A stretch of 64,000 bases of DNA from Fistulifera solaris (GCA_030295235.1 AP026147.1:186001-250000), one strand, 5' to 3'; shown: positions 1-11,127, counted from the first letter of the stretch. Notes: generated by a model from the sequence alone, not told the origin. Numbers and translations are program-made.

Positions 1-13
1 CTGACCTTCTGCC

Positions 14-77
14 ACGTCATCTTTTTTACAGTCGAGTATCCATGTGCGCATCATGTTACGTCAGATGTGTGACGTCA
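14..77. promoter_or_regulatory. Cluster of three ACGTCA (CRE-like) motifs
   Basis: ACGTCA occurs at 14-19, 58-63 and 72-77, the last inside the full palindrome TGACGTCA (70-77). The cluster lies about 230-300 bp upstream of the SGNH-like gene ATG at 310. TGACGT/ACGTCA elements bound by bZIP factors are known CO2/cAMP-response elements in Phaeodactylum carbonic anhydrase promoters. Function here is inference from motif density and position only; the rest of 1-309 shows nothing coding. Confidence 0.4.
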
Positions 78-309
78 GTGACCGGATGAGCTTCAAGTTG
101 TTGTCCCGAACCCGAACCGTAACGGCCACAAGCATTCATTGCCAGTCCGACACATAATGCTTCCAACGGTCCGAACATAGATGAAAAACGCCCACGACCA
201 TCACGACGACCATGACGCCCTCGATAAAACATTGCAAGTGTTTGCTCCAAGGAAACATTTCTTTATCATCAACCCGTAATCTTTGTAGAGACGTTTCTTC
301 ACGATAAAA

Positions 310-1785
310 ATGACACAAGATGATTCCGATCTAGTCGATCTCCTCGCGAATACTAAGGACCATCACGCTACAGAAACGATGAATTTGGATCATTTGACAA
401 CCTCGGGAATCCGTGTGAAAAGTCCGAGTCACAACAAGAACAACAACAAAAAGAATTATCATTCTTCCGCGCCCATGTCCTGTTGTGACTTTGTGATATC
501 CTATACGTCCCAGTTGTGTCAATATTATCCCAAATGTTGTGCTGGCATCATCACGACACTTCTGGTGGTGTTCGGCCTGCTCCTCAGCAATCTTCTCGTT
601 CACCCCGCTCCTCCCGTCTTATTGGATGAACACGCCGTATTGCAAATTCATTCCAAATACGACCTGACGATCAATCAGGTCGATCATTGGTGTCTCAAAG
701 GTGGCAATGAACATTGTCGTTGTGAAGATCCCTTACAACCTGTGGGCCGGACCGAACACGCGTCCTGGGTGCAAGCCGTGAAAGCCAATCAGCTGTTGGT
801 GAAAGAAACCCCTGCTAACACAGATATAGCGATTGTGGGCGAGTCTGTGGTCGAAGCCATGGGAGGACGATGGATGGGGAAATCGCGATCTTCCTTGAAA
901 TCTGTGGGAGATTTGTTTCAACGCACCTTTCGACATCAGGCCGTCGCGTTGGGTGTCGCGGGCGACACCGCTCCCAACGTCTTGTGGCGCTTACTGCACG
1001 GTGAATTGTCCATCAAACCCAAAATATGGTGGATTTCCTTGGGAATGAATGATTTGGCCCGGATGGGATGTTCGGAAGAAATTGTCGTGTTGGGCCTACT
1101 GAGGGTGGTCGAAGAAATCATGGAACAACAACCGGCCGCACACATTGTCATTAATTCGGTCTTGCCCATGGTGAATGTACGGGGTGGGGCGTATCCGTTG
1201 GTGACGGATTACGAGGATGCCTTGCATTCGCGGCATTTGTTGGTGAGGGAAGCATCGGGTCCAATGAGCCGACATTTGGATCGCAAGAGAAAAAAGCAAC
1301 TTGATGTGACAGTTGAAGAAATCAAGGACCCGAAACAACTTGCCAAATTGCGAGCTGAACAAGCGGAACAAGAAGAAGAACAACGCGCGAAGAAACAGAA
1401 ACGTTGGAGGAAAAAACGTCGCGAACCGGTCAACGCGAAACTCAACGCCCCCACCCTCTTTCATCAAATCCCACTTTGGACCAGCATTCAAGTGATCAAT
1501 CAACAATTGCGGCGTTTTACTGAAAACCAGCCGTCGCGGGTTCATTTCTTTGATGCCACGCCCTTGTTTGTTTCCGAAAAGAATGGCAAATCGCGGATCC
1601 GCAGTGATCGCATTACACCCAAAGGCTATCCCCGCCTCGCCGGTTTTGAAGCATGGGAAGAAGCCATTTTGGCGTTTGCACAACCGATTCTGGACGCACT
1701 GAAGCCTCCCGATAAGGACGACAGTCCGGCGGATGATGATGATGACGAAGATGATTTGATTCCTTTGGAAGATGACAGTGTATAG
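310..1785 (+). CDS. SGNH/GDSL hydrolase-like type II membrane protein
   Basis: The 491-residue product has a polar N-terminus (1-75), one membrane segment (about 78-97) and a large lumenal or extracellular domain. SGNH blocks are visible: I, IVGESV with the nucleophile position Ser179; II, GVAGDT near 215-220; III, GMND at 245-248. Block V should read DxxHP but here is DRITP (433-437), so Thr replaces the catalytic His. A basic, charged, probably helical insert (about 318-378) lies between blocks III and V, and the tail is strongly acidic. The family includes lipases, esterases and acetylxylan or PAF-acetylhydrolase types. With the His missing, the protein may be inactive or use another base. 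Substrate unknown. Intronless; the first ATG was used. Confidence 0.75.
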   Translation: MTQDDSDLVDLLANTKDHHATETMNLDHLTTSGIRVKSPSHNKNNNKKNYHSSAPMSCCDFVISYTSQLCQYYPKCCAGIITTLLVVFGLLLSNLLVHPAPPVLLDEHAVLQIHSKYDLTINQVDHWCLKGGNEHCRCEDPLQPVGRTEHASWVQAVKANQLLVKETPANTDIAIVGESVVEAMGGRWMGKSRSSLKSVGDLFQRTFRHQAVALGVAGDTAPNVLWRLLHGELSIKPKIWWISLGMNDLARMGCSEEIVVLGLLRVVEEIMEQQPAAHIVINSVLPMVNVRGGAYPLVTDYEDALHSRHLLVREASGPMSRHLDRKRKKQLDVTVEEIKDPKQLAKLRAEQAEQEEEQRAKKQKRWRKKRREPVNAKLNAPTLFHQIPLWTSIQVINQQLRRFTENQPSRVHFFDATPLFVSEKNGKSRIRSDRITPKGYPRLAGFEAWEEAILAFAQPILDALKPPDKDDSPADDDDDEDDLIPLEDDSV

Positions 1786-2066
1786 AAATATTGTGCCAAA
1801 GACAGAATCAGTTGCTACTACCGAATATCGTTTGCTTTTTTGCTAGATTTATATGTTAGAGGAGGACGTCTTTTGCGCCTGAGATGCATGCGTGACTTCC
1901 ATGACACCGAGTGAGTCGTGAGTCGCGATGCGATCTTTTGGATCCGAGATGCGCGAAAAAAGCGACGACGCGATGACATTTTTCTTTCCAAAATACGGAA
2001 TGGAACAACTACTGATCATAAAACGACAACCTTTTCGACATCCATCCATCAGTTCTTTGCAAACGA

Positions 2067-3006
2067 ATGAGATATCTGAGTTCATTGCTTCGAAATGGCG
2101 GGCTCCGCCGAAGAATAGTACCGTCTTATTGTGCTGGCAATCCTTCCTTATCCGCTCGATTTTCGTCGCACACCGAGCAACGTGTCACACTTTCCGTCGA
2201 TTCCGACGGCATTGCGCACGTTCAGTTGAATCGACCCGACAAATTGAATGCTTTGGATTTGCCCATGTTTGAAGCCCTGCGGTCGGTCGGTCAAGAATTG
2301 CAGTCGAAACCCCAGATTCGGGTCGTCATTCTTTCAGGAAATGGTCGAGCCTTTTGTACGGGGTTGGATGTCCAATCCATCCTGCGGAACAATCCACTGC
2401 AAAGTATGGAACGATTGTTAGAACGACGAAACGATGAAGTGACGAATTTAGCACAAATGGTGGCGTATCAATGGCGGCAATTGCCCGTCCCTGTGGTGGC
2501 GGTCTTGCACGGAATGTGTTTTGGTGGAGGTTTGCAAATTGCGTTGGGTGCCGATTTCCGCTATTGTACACCGGAGTGTCAATTGTCGATCATGGAAACG
2601 AAATGGGGTCTCATTCCCGACATGTCCATGACCGTCACGTTACGAGAATTGGTCCGCATCGATGTCGCCAAAGAATTGACCATGACGGGACGCATTGTCC
2701 AGGGAGAAGAAGCGGAAGCGTTGGGATTGGTGACACGGTGTGTTAAGGATCCGCATCACGAAGCCCAGACCCTGGCACACGCTCTCATCCAAAAAATCAC
2801 CCGATGCGGTGGCCTTGACGAAACAATTGTATCAACAAACGTGGGTCGATTGTAGTGAGTCTGACGCATTATTGCTGGAAACGAAATTGCAACGTCGACT
2901 TTTGAAATCATGGAATCAAATGGCGGCCACGGGACGGGTGTTTGGTGTCAATGTGCCCTATTGGAATCGCAAAGAAACGAAAGAGGGTGAAGTCAAAAGT
3001 AATTGA
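2067..3006 (+). CDS. Crotonase/enoyl-CoA hydratase family protein, mitochondrial (one-base frame break)
   Basis: The N-terminus is Arg/Ser-rich, like a mitochondrial presequence (about 1-35). The crotonase fold follows, with the oxyanion-hole segments GRAFCTGLDV and HGMCFGGGLQIALGADF. The catalytic Glu matching Glu164 of rat hydratase is kept in SIMETKWGLIPD; the position of Glu144 is Gln. The D in IPDMS resembles dienoyl-CoA isomerases and the bacterial crotonases of this subfamily. Likely role: an acyl-CoA hydratase or isomerase step of beta-oxidation; exact substrate unclear. The frame breaks in an A6 run (2791-2796), which carries one base too many. Removing it joins ALIQK to SPDAVALTKQLY and gives 312 residues, the usual C-terminus for the family. 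Probably a sequence error. Confidence 0.8.
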
Positions 3007-3016
3007 AACATTATTA

Positions 3017-4660
3017 TTATAACCCAATTTTGGTCAATGCTCCGTACAAGGGTAAACTTTTTTGCAATTTCGCATAATAGACTTCGGATGCCATGAGTTG
3101 TAACGACAATCCAAACGTCGGGTAAGGATGCATGACCGTGGTTAATTGATCGAACGGCAATTTGGCGGCCATTGCGACGGCGATTTCCCCTATCAGATCA
3201 CCGGCCGTCGGTCCCACAATGGTCGCACCCAATATTTGCTGATTCTTTTGCGCAACACTATTTTGAGAAATCCGTCTGTGGCACCTTCGCAAATGGCGCG
3301 ATCGACGTGTTTGAGTTCTTTTTGTACAATGGTAATTTGGTCGGCACCGTACGTTGCTTTGGCTTGGGCTTCCGACATTCCAATCGAAGCCACTTCGGGA
3401 CTGGTAAATGTCGTGGACGGTACATGATCCAAGACACCGGGATCGGTCAAGGGCAAGAGAATATTCCGTGCGGCAATGGCACCTTGGAATCCAGCGTAAT
3501 GTGTACTGTTTAAAAAAAAGGAACCAGTGAGGAACCGATCTAGCCATCCACTGGATATAATATACATCACAGACTCACAATTGTCGATCCCCGGTACAAT
3601 CACCGGCCGCATAGATATGTTTGACGCTGGTTTGCAATTTCTTGTTGACTTCAATTCCACCCTTGGCATTCAATCGAATGCCGGCTTCTTCCAATCCTTC
3701 GACCCGCGGCACACGTCCCAATGCGAGCAGCAGTGTATCTCCCACGACTGATTCGGTACTACTCCCATCATTCTTTTGGACTTGGATCGTATGTTGTGAC
3801 GACGATCCCGAGGATGTCGCTACCGCTCGTCCCTGGATGATTTGAATGCCTTCGGCCGCGAAAACGTGTTGCAGTGTCACCGATACTTGCGGATCTTCCG
3901 CCGGCAACAACGTCGGCGCAATGAGGGTGACTTGAGAGCCCAATCGCGCGAAGGCTTGTGCCAATTCACAACCAACGGGACCTCCTCCCACGACCGTCAA
4001 ACGTTGCGGCAATGTTGGTAACGACCAAATCGATTCAGTGGTGACAAAGGGAACTGCATCCAATCCGACAATGTCGGTCGGAATCCGTGCGGTCGCTCCC
4101 GTACACAGTATGATACCTTTGTTGGCCGTCAATGTGACGTACGATCCGTCGGATTGGGTGACTTGCACCGTTTTCCCCGACGACGACAAGGTGGCAGTAC
4201 CGGAAACAATCTCCACACCGTATCGTTGCATGGCTTCGGGGGAATCATCTTCGTCATAAATTTGCTCTATATTGGCTTGAATGCGAGCACGAATCGCCGA
4301 AAAGTCCACGGGCGTCGTGAGACCCCATTTCCGGGCCGCGTGGACTTCTTTCGCGGCCGCGAGTAACGATTTCGACGGAATGCATCCCGTCCACGTACAA
4401 TCGCCGCCCATGCGTTCGCGTTCCACCAACGCGACCGATTTTTGCAACGTCTTGCCAATGAGTTTGGCGGCTGTAATTCCCGCACTGCCTCCTCCAATAA
4501 TGACTAGTAAAAGATGAGACAAGAGGAGGAATGCTCGGCATCTTCGAAACGAAAGAATCTATGACGTACCGACATCGTACGACAATGCTTCTCCGACCGA
4601 ATGACGACTCATGACCGCAATCAGAAGACTTGACCAAGAATAATAAAGAATATTCCGCAT
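3017..4660 (-). CDS. Class I pyridine nucleotide-disulfide oxidoreductase (mercuric reductase/DLD-like)
   Basis: Exons 4660-4570, 4503-3579 and 3505-3017; introns of 66 and 73 bp with GTACGT and GTGAGT donors. Joining exons 1 and 2 gives YDVVIIGGGSAG, the FAD dinucleotide motif. The redox-active pair sits in GGDCTWTGCIPSK. The NAD(P) motif is VVGGGPVGCELA and the second FAD motif is IYAAGDCTGD. The C-terminal dimerisation domain has HPYPTFGLSLQ where dihydrolipoamide dehydrogenases have HxHPTxxE, so the His-Glu dyad lacks its Glu. The acceptor is unknown. A T4 run at 3246-3249 lacks one base; restoring it joins KIVLRK to NQQILGATIVGP (501 residues). The first ATG gives a signal-peptide-like start; the next in-frame ATG is at 4612. 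Confidence 0.85.
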
Positions 4661-4906
4661 GGGTGAAAGAATTTGAGAGAGTATCTAGCGTTTTCTAGCT
4701 AGAGATCAACACAATCGTGACGATCGATCGATCCAACAACACAAATCTCGTCCGACAACATAATGATTTAGGTGCGTGCGCGCGGTCGGTCCGCCAATTG
4801 ACGTCTCATTCGTGAATAAGAATTCGCGCATTTGAAAAAAACCGCCAAAAAAGATGGCGAATTTTTATTGTCGTCATAAATAAATTGGTAATATCCATTC
4901 AACAAA

Positions 4907-5539
4907 ATGCCATCAGTCCCTCTTGTTTTCGTATTATTACTACAACTACTGGGTTCTACGCATGGCCTCAGTCTGCCGTTTGTCATGAAACAAGCCGGGA
5001 AAACGGTCTTTCGACCGGGTGGCCGTCCCGCCCAGGAAGCATTGCTTCGTTGGGTCCGTGCGGATGAACTGGTGACACTCTCTCCCTCCAACGATACTGT
5101 CCCCAAAACATTCCACACCACCATGTTACTCGAAGCCATCTTGACGCATCAACACAACAAGGATGAAATACTTCAATCGTTACATACAAATCAACTTTTG
5201 TTACATGATGTGGTGGTTTTGACGACTTGCGATACGATGCTATCAGATTTGACCGAAGCGTTGGGGATTGGATTTTATGCTCTTACCGCCGAAGAATGGA
5301 AATCATTATTAGAACGAAATGGATATCACGTCGTCCATTGTCAACAGGGACCGTTGGCAAATCCAAATCTCCGACGTCTGGTGCAAGAAGAAGGCTGGCG
5401 TAAGACAATCCGCATCGTGGGGAATTTACTCCTCCACCCGGCTTGGCGTCAACGGGTCAAAACGGCACAAAGGACCATGAAACGGTACCACGCGTCGTTG
5501 GGGTACATAGTATTGCACGCCGTCAAAGATCGGCAATAA
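4907..5539 (+). CDS. SAM-methyltransferase-like protein lacking the SAM-binding core
   Basis: The 210-residue protein has a signal-peptide-like N-terminus (1-20). Its ends match a class I methyltransferase family: VMKQAGKTVFRPGGRPA at the start, LLLHDVVVL in the middle, and LTAEEWKSLLERNGY followed by GPLANP and EEGWRKTIRIVGNLL at the end. Between about residues 52 and 68, where family members carry about 75 residues with the GxGxG SAM-binding motif and motifs II-III, there is only a short Ser/Asn/Thr linker. The reading frame is open and no intron signals were seen there. It is either a degenerate paralogue or a non-catalytic protein. Head-to-head with the oxidoreductase; the 246 bp between them must hold both promoters. 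Confidence 0.55.
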   Translation: MPSVPLVFVLLLQLLGSTHGLSLPFVMKQAGKTVFRPGGRPAQEALLRWVRADELVTLSPSNDTVPKTFHTTMLLEAILTHQHNKDEILQSLHTNQLLLHDVVVLTTCDTMLSDLTEALGIGFYALTAEEWKSLLERNGYHVVHCQQGPLANPNLRRLVQEEGWRKTIRIVGNLLLHPAWRQRVKTAQRTMKRYHASLGYIVLHAVKDRQ

Positions 5540-5595
5540 AATCGGGTCTTTTTGAGTAACAAGGCGAGCTTCACTATATCCCTGTATCCGGAAAA

Positions 5596-7307
5596 TCATG
5601 TCATGACCGGCCTGTTTTCTTCATGCCAACCAGGCAGTTCCACACTGGATTCGTCGCACGGAGGTTGTCCATGATGCAATCGATCTTCTGTGTCCAATAT
5701 CGATCGATCTCCCGTCAAGGCCGCAAAATACATGGACATTTCTTCGAGCGATTTATCCTTGGTTTCGGGAAGGTACGACCACAGAAACCAGGCACTCGCG
5801 AGGCATATTATTGCCAAGACGAAGAAAAATCCGGGCCACGTCAACCATTGCGCCAAACTCAAAAGGAGGAGGCCATGAGGGTGGCCATGATACGGTTGGG
5901 ACTTGAAAAATAGTGAGAGGCTGATTCCACGTGATAAAAAAAAACAGTCCGTTACTTACAGTACGGCCACACACATGCCTTTGGCCCGGATACTGGTCGC
6001 AAAGATTTCGGAGACGACCACCCAGTTCCCCGGTCCGACGCCGATACTGAAGAATGCTAAATACAGGGCTAGCCCCAGGACGGTACATGCTTCACTGACA
6101 CGAGACTGGAACAGAAAGGTAATGCTTACGATTGATAACGCCGCCGCCATGCCTAAGAGTGGGTGAGTGCCAAGAAAGGGACACGCGCGCACAACATTTG
6201 GTGAGCAACATACCACAAAGGGACACGAACAAAAGCGGCCGTCGTCCCACTCGATCAAATAGATTGGCTCCGACAAATACAAAGACCAGTTTCACGAGTC
6301 CCAGAACCATCAGCGCTGCGACTTCTCCCAACTCGGTCGCAATGCCCGATCCTTTGATAACGAACATGAGGTAAAACATGACAGCGTCGATTCCCACAGC
6401 CTGTTGAATGGTTGCCATTCCAATTCCAACCATCAGCATTCTTTTCACGGCAGGAGATGGAGCAAATATGGCGTCTGAGTTGAAACGAAAAAGAATATGA
6501 GTTTGGTGTACCTATAAAATGTAGCAACGCACGCAACTCACTCCAGCCAACCGCATTCGATGACTGTCGCTCCAATTCAATGGAACTTTGGATATCATCA
6601 ACGACATCATCAATGGCATCGCTCGGGTAGATTCGCTCCAAAACAACTCGTGCGGCACTTTCTTGGTTCTGAGAAATGAGCCATTGTGGCGATTCGGGAA
6701 GGAATCCGAACGCAACCATGAGCACCATGATGATGGGTAAAATCATCCCCGCACCCACCATGCAGCGCCACTTTGTTGCGACATTTTCCACAGCATAAAA
6801 GACCAGACTGCTCGAAAAACCCAACACCACTCCCAACGCCACTCCCGCCTCGGCCCAGGACACCAAACGGCCCCTCACGTGTTTTGGGGATATTTCCGCG
6901 ATATACATGGGATCGACCGCTTCTCCGACTCCCACGGCGACGCCAACGATCATTCGTCCCACCATGAGAGATTCAAACGACGACGACACAATCATGACCG
7001 CAATCCCCACCAGAAAACCCATCGCGGCCATCACAAACGTTGTGGTTCGACCGTAGCGATCGGTCATACAGGGTGAACTGAGCGCACCAAAAATGGTCCA
7101 AAAATTGAGACTTCCCAAAAACAGTTCTAATTGAAGGGACGTGAGTTGAAAATCGGTCGCAATCAGAGGGCCGGCATTCGTCGAAACACCAATATCGTAT
7201 CCCAAATTACACGAATTGAGGGCGGCGCCCAAGGCGTAAGCGTACGTCGCTCGAGTGACGGGAAAGGTTTTTTCGACGTGCGATTCTTCTTCCTTGTTGT
7301 CATGCAT
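5596..7307 (-). CDS. MFS sugar/polyol transporter
   Basis: Exons 7307-6512, 6474-6214, 6152-5960 and 5901-5596; introns of 37, 61 and 58 bp. The protein has 518 residues with 12 predicted membrane segments. Sugar-porter signatures are present in order: TDRYGRTT after TM2, YIAEISPKHVRGRLVS in TM4-5, PESPQWL after TM6, QQAVGIDAVMFY in TM7, DRVGRRPL, SEIFATSIRAKGM in TM10 and PETKDKSLEEM after TM12. It probably moves a hexose or polyol across the plasma or an internal membrane. Exon 4 needs one more A in the A4 run at 5861-5864 to join ATLMASSF to LSLAQWL. The first intron, only 37 bp, is the shortest in the window. Confidence 0.85.
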
Positions 7308-7760
7308 GACACCTTACTGTTACTTCCAGGCAGGCATTGGAGGGTGTTCGTTTCCAACTGACCAGCGCTTCCGTTGTAACAGAATGAAAGCTTCATCACT
7401 TCTTTGTAAACCTTTTTCATGTTCATGTTTTTCTTCGAAGATCGTTTCCTTTAGGAATACCGATACGATGTAAGCACGCACTTGGGGCTAAAAAGTGCGC
7501 TTCATAAATCGATCGATTCGAAAGGGTCTATTCATTCAATGATTCTTAGTTCTTGGTTCATGCATAGCTGCGAAGGCTTCAAGGTTTGGCAGGAATGCCA
7601 TCATTGGACCTACGAAGAAAACGATTTTCACTACAAACAACGACCCTCCGGAAACAAAGAATGGCGCACACAAACGTATCGTATTCACTAACAAAGACTA
7701 CATTCATTGATTCATTCATTCGCTTATGACTGCCTTCGCGTCCCCCACCAGCCCCTATTA
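7308..7760. other. Intergenic stretch between Rab and transporter genes
   Basis: It holds the 5' flank of the transporter and the 3' flank of the Rab gene. The unshifted Rab frame stays open down to 7579, but that extension does not look like Rab sequence. No separate gene seen. Confidence 0.5.
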
Positions 7761-8573
7761 TTACTGGCAACACCCGGGTGATTTGGACGATCCGCCACCT
7801 TCCGTTGGAGCTAAATGAATGGTTCGATTGTCGGTCGTTGTACTCGCACCATCGGTGCTGGGTGCTCCTCCTCCTCCCTTCCAAATAATCATCAATGCGT
7901 TTGTGTTTGATCGTCGTCGCGAGTGCCGTAAACATGGCTTCCACATTTTGACCCGTCAATGCCGACGATTCAAAGAATTGCACCCCGTATTCATCCGCTA
8001 ACTGTTTCCCTTCTTCGTACGTCACGACCCGATCATTGTCCAGGTCACATTTATTGCCGCACAATACGATATCACAATCCGGTGGCGCCCGGGTCTTGAT
8101 ATCGCGCATCCAACCAATGACATGATCGAAGGACGGTCGATTCGATATATCGTACGTCAACACAAAGCCATCGGCGCGGCCAAAGAAATTGCTAGTCAAG
8201 CTGCGAAATCGTTCTTGTCCCGCCGTGTCCCACAATTGCAGTCGCATCGGGGCTCCTTCGATCTGTATGTATATTCGAAAGAAAAGAATAAAAAGGGCAA
8301 ATTATCGTTCAACAAACAATCCTGTGAGATGAAAAGGTTCCTTCGGCGGATTATCCGAAATACAATTTATTTTGGACGCACCTTGACCATTTTGTCTCGA
8401 TAATCAACACCAATTGTCGTAACAAACTTGGTCGAAAAGACATTTTGATCGAATCGCAAGACGAGCGACGTTTTGCCGCACGCCGAATCTCCGACCATGA
8501 GTAGTCGGACAATATAAGCGCCTTTGGCGCCCATTTGTAAAGGACGTGGTTGTTGTTGTGCGTTGTTGTCCAT
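7761..8573 (-). CDS. Rab-family small GTPase
   Basis: Exons 8573-8382 and 8262-7761 with a 119-bp intron (donor GTGCGT). G motifs in order: GDSACGKTS (P-loop, residues 28-36), the TTIGVDY effector segment, WDTAGQERF, GNKCDLD and ESSALTG. The RabF-like segments after DTAGQ place it in the Rab8/Rab10/Rab18 neighbourhood, acting in vesicle traffic. The C-terminal tail depends on one base: as printed, the frame runs on for about 100 residues without a prenylation site. If the G3 (C3 at 7876-7878 on +) has one base too many, the tail becomes Gly/Ser/Thr-rich and ends SPGCCQ, with two cysteines suitable for geranylgeranylation. I prefer the shorter tail; total 230 residues. Confidence 0.85.
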
Positions 8574-9032
8574 AGTATTGTGAATTGTTGTTGTTTGTTT
8601 TTCTTTGGGGTAATAATAGCACGTCCTGTTGCTGTTGACCCGCAACTCACACGCAATAATGCGGTGCAACGCAGCGCCTGCAGTCTTCAACCGTTGAACA
8701 CCGTCCATCGAAAAAAATAGCCGCAACGTCGAGCGCGCCGGGATGGTCACGACCGAATGACGGACGTCACACTTGTTTTTATGAACAATACTGTACTTTG
8801 CTGTACACTTGCGTCTATAATTCGAAAGAACATCTTGTCGCACAGCAACAGATAAGTTTCCTTCCCTATTTATTCCATTGCGACGACGACGAAAGAAGAA
8901 TGAATGATTGCGGAATGGCAACCAAAGTAGACTATTAGTCAAGCAATAACATTTGAATATCGACAACATACTATCTGTGTATAATAACGCAAGTGAAAAG
9001 GTTTTGGTCATTTGAGCTTCCAGTGACGGTGG
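8574..9032. promoter_or_regulatory. Divergent promoter region, Rab / eIF2alpha kinase
   Basis: Both neighbours are transcribed outward from these 459 bp, so both promoters should lie here. It contains an ACGTCA near 8765 and T/A-rich tracts near the two ATGs. No coding sequence recognised. Confidence 0.35.
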
Positions 9033-11016
9033 GTGTTGTTTTCTGTGAGCGAATGGTCGTTGACATCATCCATTGGCGTGATGACTTCTTCTTCGTTCAA
9101 TGATGATCATGACAGTAGCTCATCGTCGTCATGGGGAGAATCGGAGCACTTGGAAGAACGGGTCCGCAAGGGGAATGATACAGATGCAATGATACCTAAA
9201 CTTGAAGTAGAAACTGTTCCACCCGATCAGGAACGACAGTTGTTGTTGTTGATGCTGTTGGCGCAAGTTTGCGCTTTGCATGATCCCACGCCTCGCACAT
9301 TTACGGTGCATGTTTTAGAACTCTTTGAACGAGGGATTTTGGATCGACAGTCGATTCATTTTCTGTTCGAGTTGGGATTGGTTCCTTCGTCGTCACAACG
9401 CCGGCTGGCGGGGTCCAGTCCCGAACGGGCACTGGTGTCCGAACCCCTCCAGCATTATCAGCGGTCCTTGGAAGCTTCGGCGATACGAACGAGCTTGGAA
9501 CATTTAGAGGATAGCACGACCCGTCAGAAACAATACGTGAGATACACGTCAACATGGTCCGATCCGGGTCCACAATCATGGACGGCCGAAGCGCATCCCC
9601 TGAGTTTGTCGCGTTATCAACGAGAATTCAACGAAGTCAAATTACTGGCGTCGGGCGCCTTTGGACAAGTGTTCCACGTCACCAGCAAGATGGATGGATT
9701 CGATTACGCCATCAAGAAGATTGCGTTTTCCGCCAAGGGTTATTCCAAAGAATCGGTCCAGCAAGTTGTTCGCGAAGTGCAGTGTCTGGCCGTGTGCGAT
9801 CACCCCAACGTCGTACGGTATTACACCAGCTGGCTGGAACCCAGTTGGATGACGGGACGCCAGGAGGATGACGACGATCGCCACCACCATCTTCTTTTGG
9901 GATTGCAGGATGTGGTAAATGGCAAAAAGAATCAGATTCGGAAGGGTTGCAGGATTATTTCAAAGATCCCAGTCTGGGACGACGCTTGGGTCAACGGAGA
10001 TTTTCGTTCGATGATAGCTATGATGCATCAGCATGGGAATCGCATCATGAAGAAGAAACGGCAAGTACCTGGGACGCGGAGGATGATCTTTTGTGCGAGA
10101 TGACTCGTTTGTTTCCTCAGCATTACCGAAACCAAGCACTGCGGCAGCCAAGAAAAATGATTACAGCTATCAAATATGTCTCTTTATTCAAATGCAATTG
10201 TGTCATCCCAAAACCCTGGCAGATTGGATACGACTGAGGAATCAAGAACGGCCATCCGATTCGGTACGGGATCGCATGGAAGTGGCCGCACAAGTCTTTG
10301 ATCAAATTGTGGCGGGCCTGTGCCATGTGCACGGAAAAGGAATTGTTCATCGAGATTTGAAGCCGGCCAACATTTTTACGAGCGTCGAGGACGGCTTGAT
10401 TTTCAAAATTGGAGATTTTGGGTTGAGTAAGTTAATCCAGACAGCATCGCGACAAGGCACACACTCGACTCGGCGGTCGTTTTTGATGCTCGACCATGAA
10501 CCTGAGCTACGCCAAGATGACACCTTGGCCAGTAACTTTGTACTAGATTGGAATGACCCGCACACCGCCGGAGTCGGTACAGCGTCATATGCTGCTCCCG
10601 AGCAAGTGAGCAGTCGCGACTACGGAACCAAAGCCGATGTGTTTAGCCTGGGCTTGATTCTCTTGGAACTATTGTGCAGCTTTTCGACGGAACACGAACG
10701 ACTTTTGACGTTTCGGGACTGCCGGCAAGGCCGTATACTCCCCACCGAACTCTCCCAGTACAAAGTGGCATCGGAGATTATTCTTTCTTGCACGAATCCC
10801 AATTCCGACTTGCGTCCCTCCGCGGCAGAGTTGTTGGGTCGTGACATTCGTCCGGCTCGAAAAGTAGCAGACGACCTAGCAGGACTGCTGGAAAAGAAAT
10901 TGGCCGATCAAAGAAAAGAAATTGAGCGATGTCATGAAGAAATGGCAAAGAAAGATCGCATCATTGCCGAACTAACGGCTCAGCTGGCGCGTGTTTCCGC
11001 CGAGAATACCCAATAG
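9033..11016 (+). CDS. EIF2AK1-like: HRI-type eIF2alpha kinase
   Basis: The 661-residue protein matches heme-regulated inhibitor kinase along its length. Residues 63-115 (ERQLLLLMLLAQVC onward) resemble the HRI N-terminal helical region. The kinase N-lobe has LLASGAFGQVF, the VAIK-type Lys in DYAIKKI and NVVRYYTSWLE. A long acidic, Ser-rich insert precedes FIQMQLC; this split N/C lobe is typical of eIF2alpha kinases. The catalytic loop is HRDLKPANI, then GDFGLS, and GTASYAAPEQ. The C-terminus is a coiled coil (KEIERCHEEM, DRIIAELTAQL), also present in HRI. Expected role: phosphorylate eIF2alpha to damp translation in stress. One base is missing in the A5 at 9924-9928 and in the T4 at 10089-10092; both lie in or beside the insert. 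Confidence 0.85.
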
Positions 11017-11127
11017 ACTAGTATCATTAGAGTTTTAGAGTTTTGTTATTCATAATGTTTTGCATATTGTCTAAGATATCAATCTCCACCAACAACGGAT
11101 CGTTTCTCTCTATTGTTTATGCGATGT

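Noticed and set aside
2791-2796. Programmed ribosomal frameshifting as the cause of the frame breaks
   Set aside because: No shared slippery heptamer, stop context or downstream structure; breaks occur at different bases, in both directions and in unrelated genes. Run-length error explains all.
5596-5862. Separate small membrane protein ORF
   Set aside because: It is the last exon of the sugar transporter, ending in the PETK motif, and is separated only by a one-base break.
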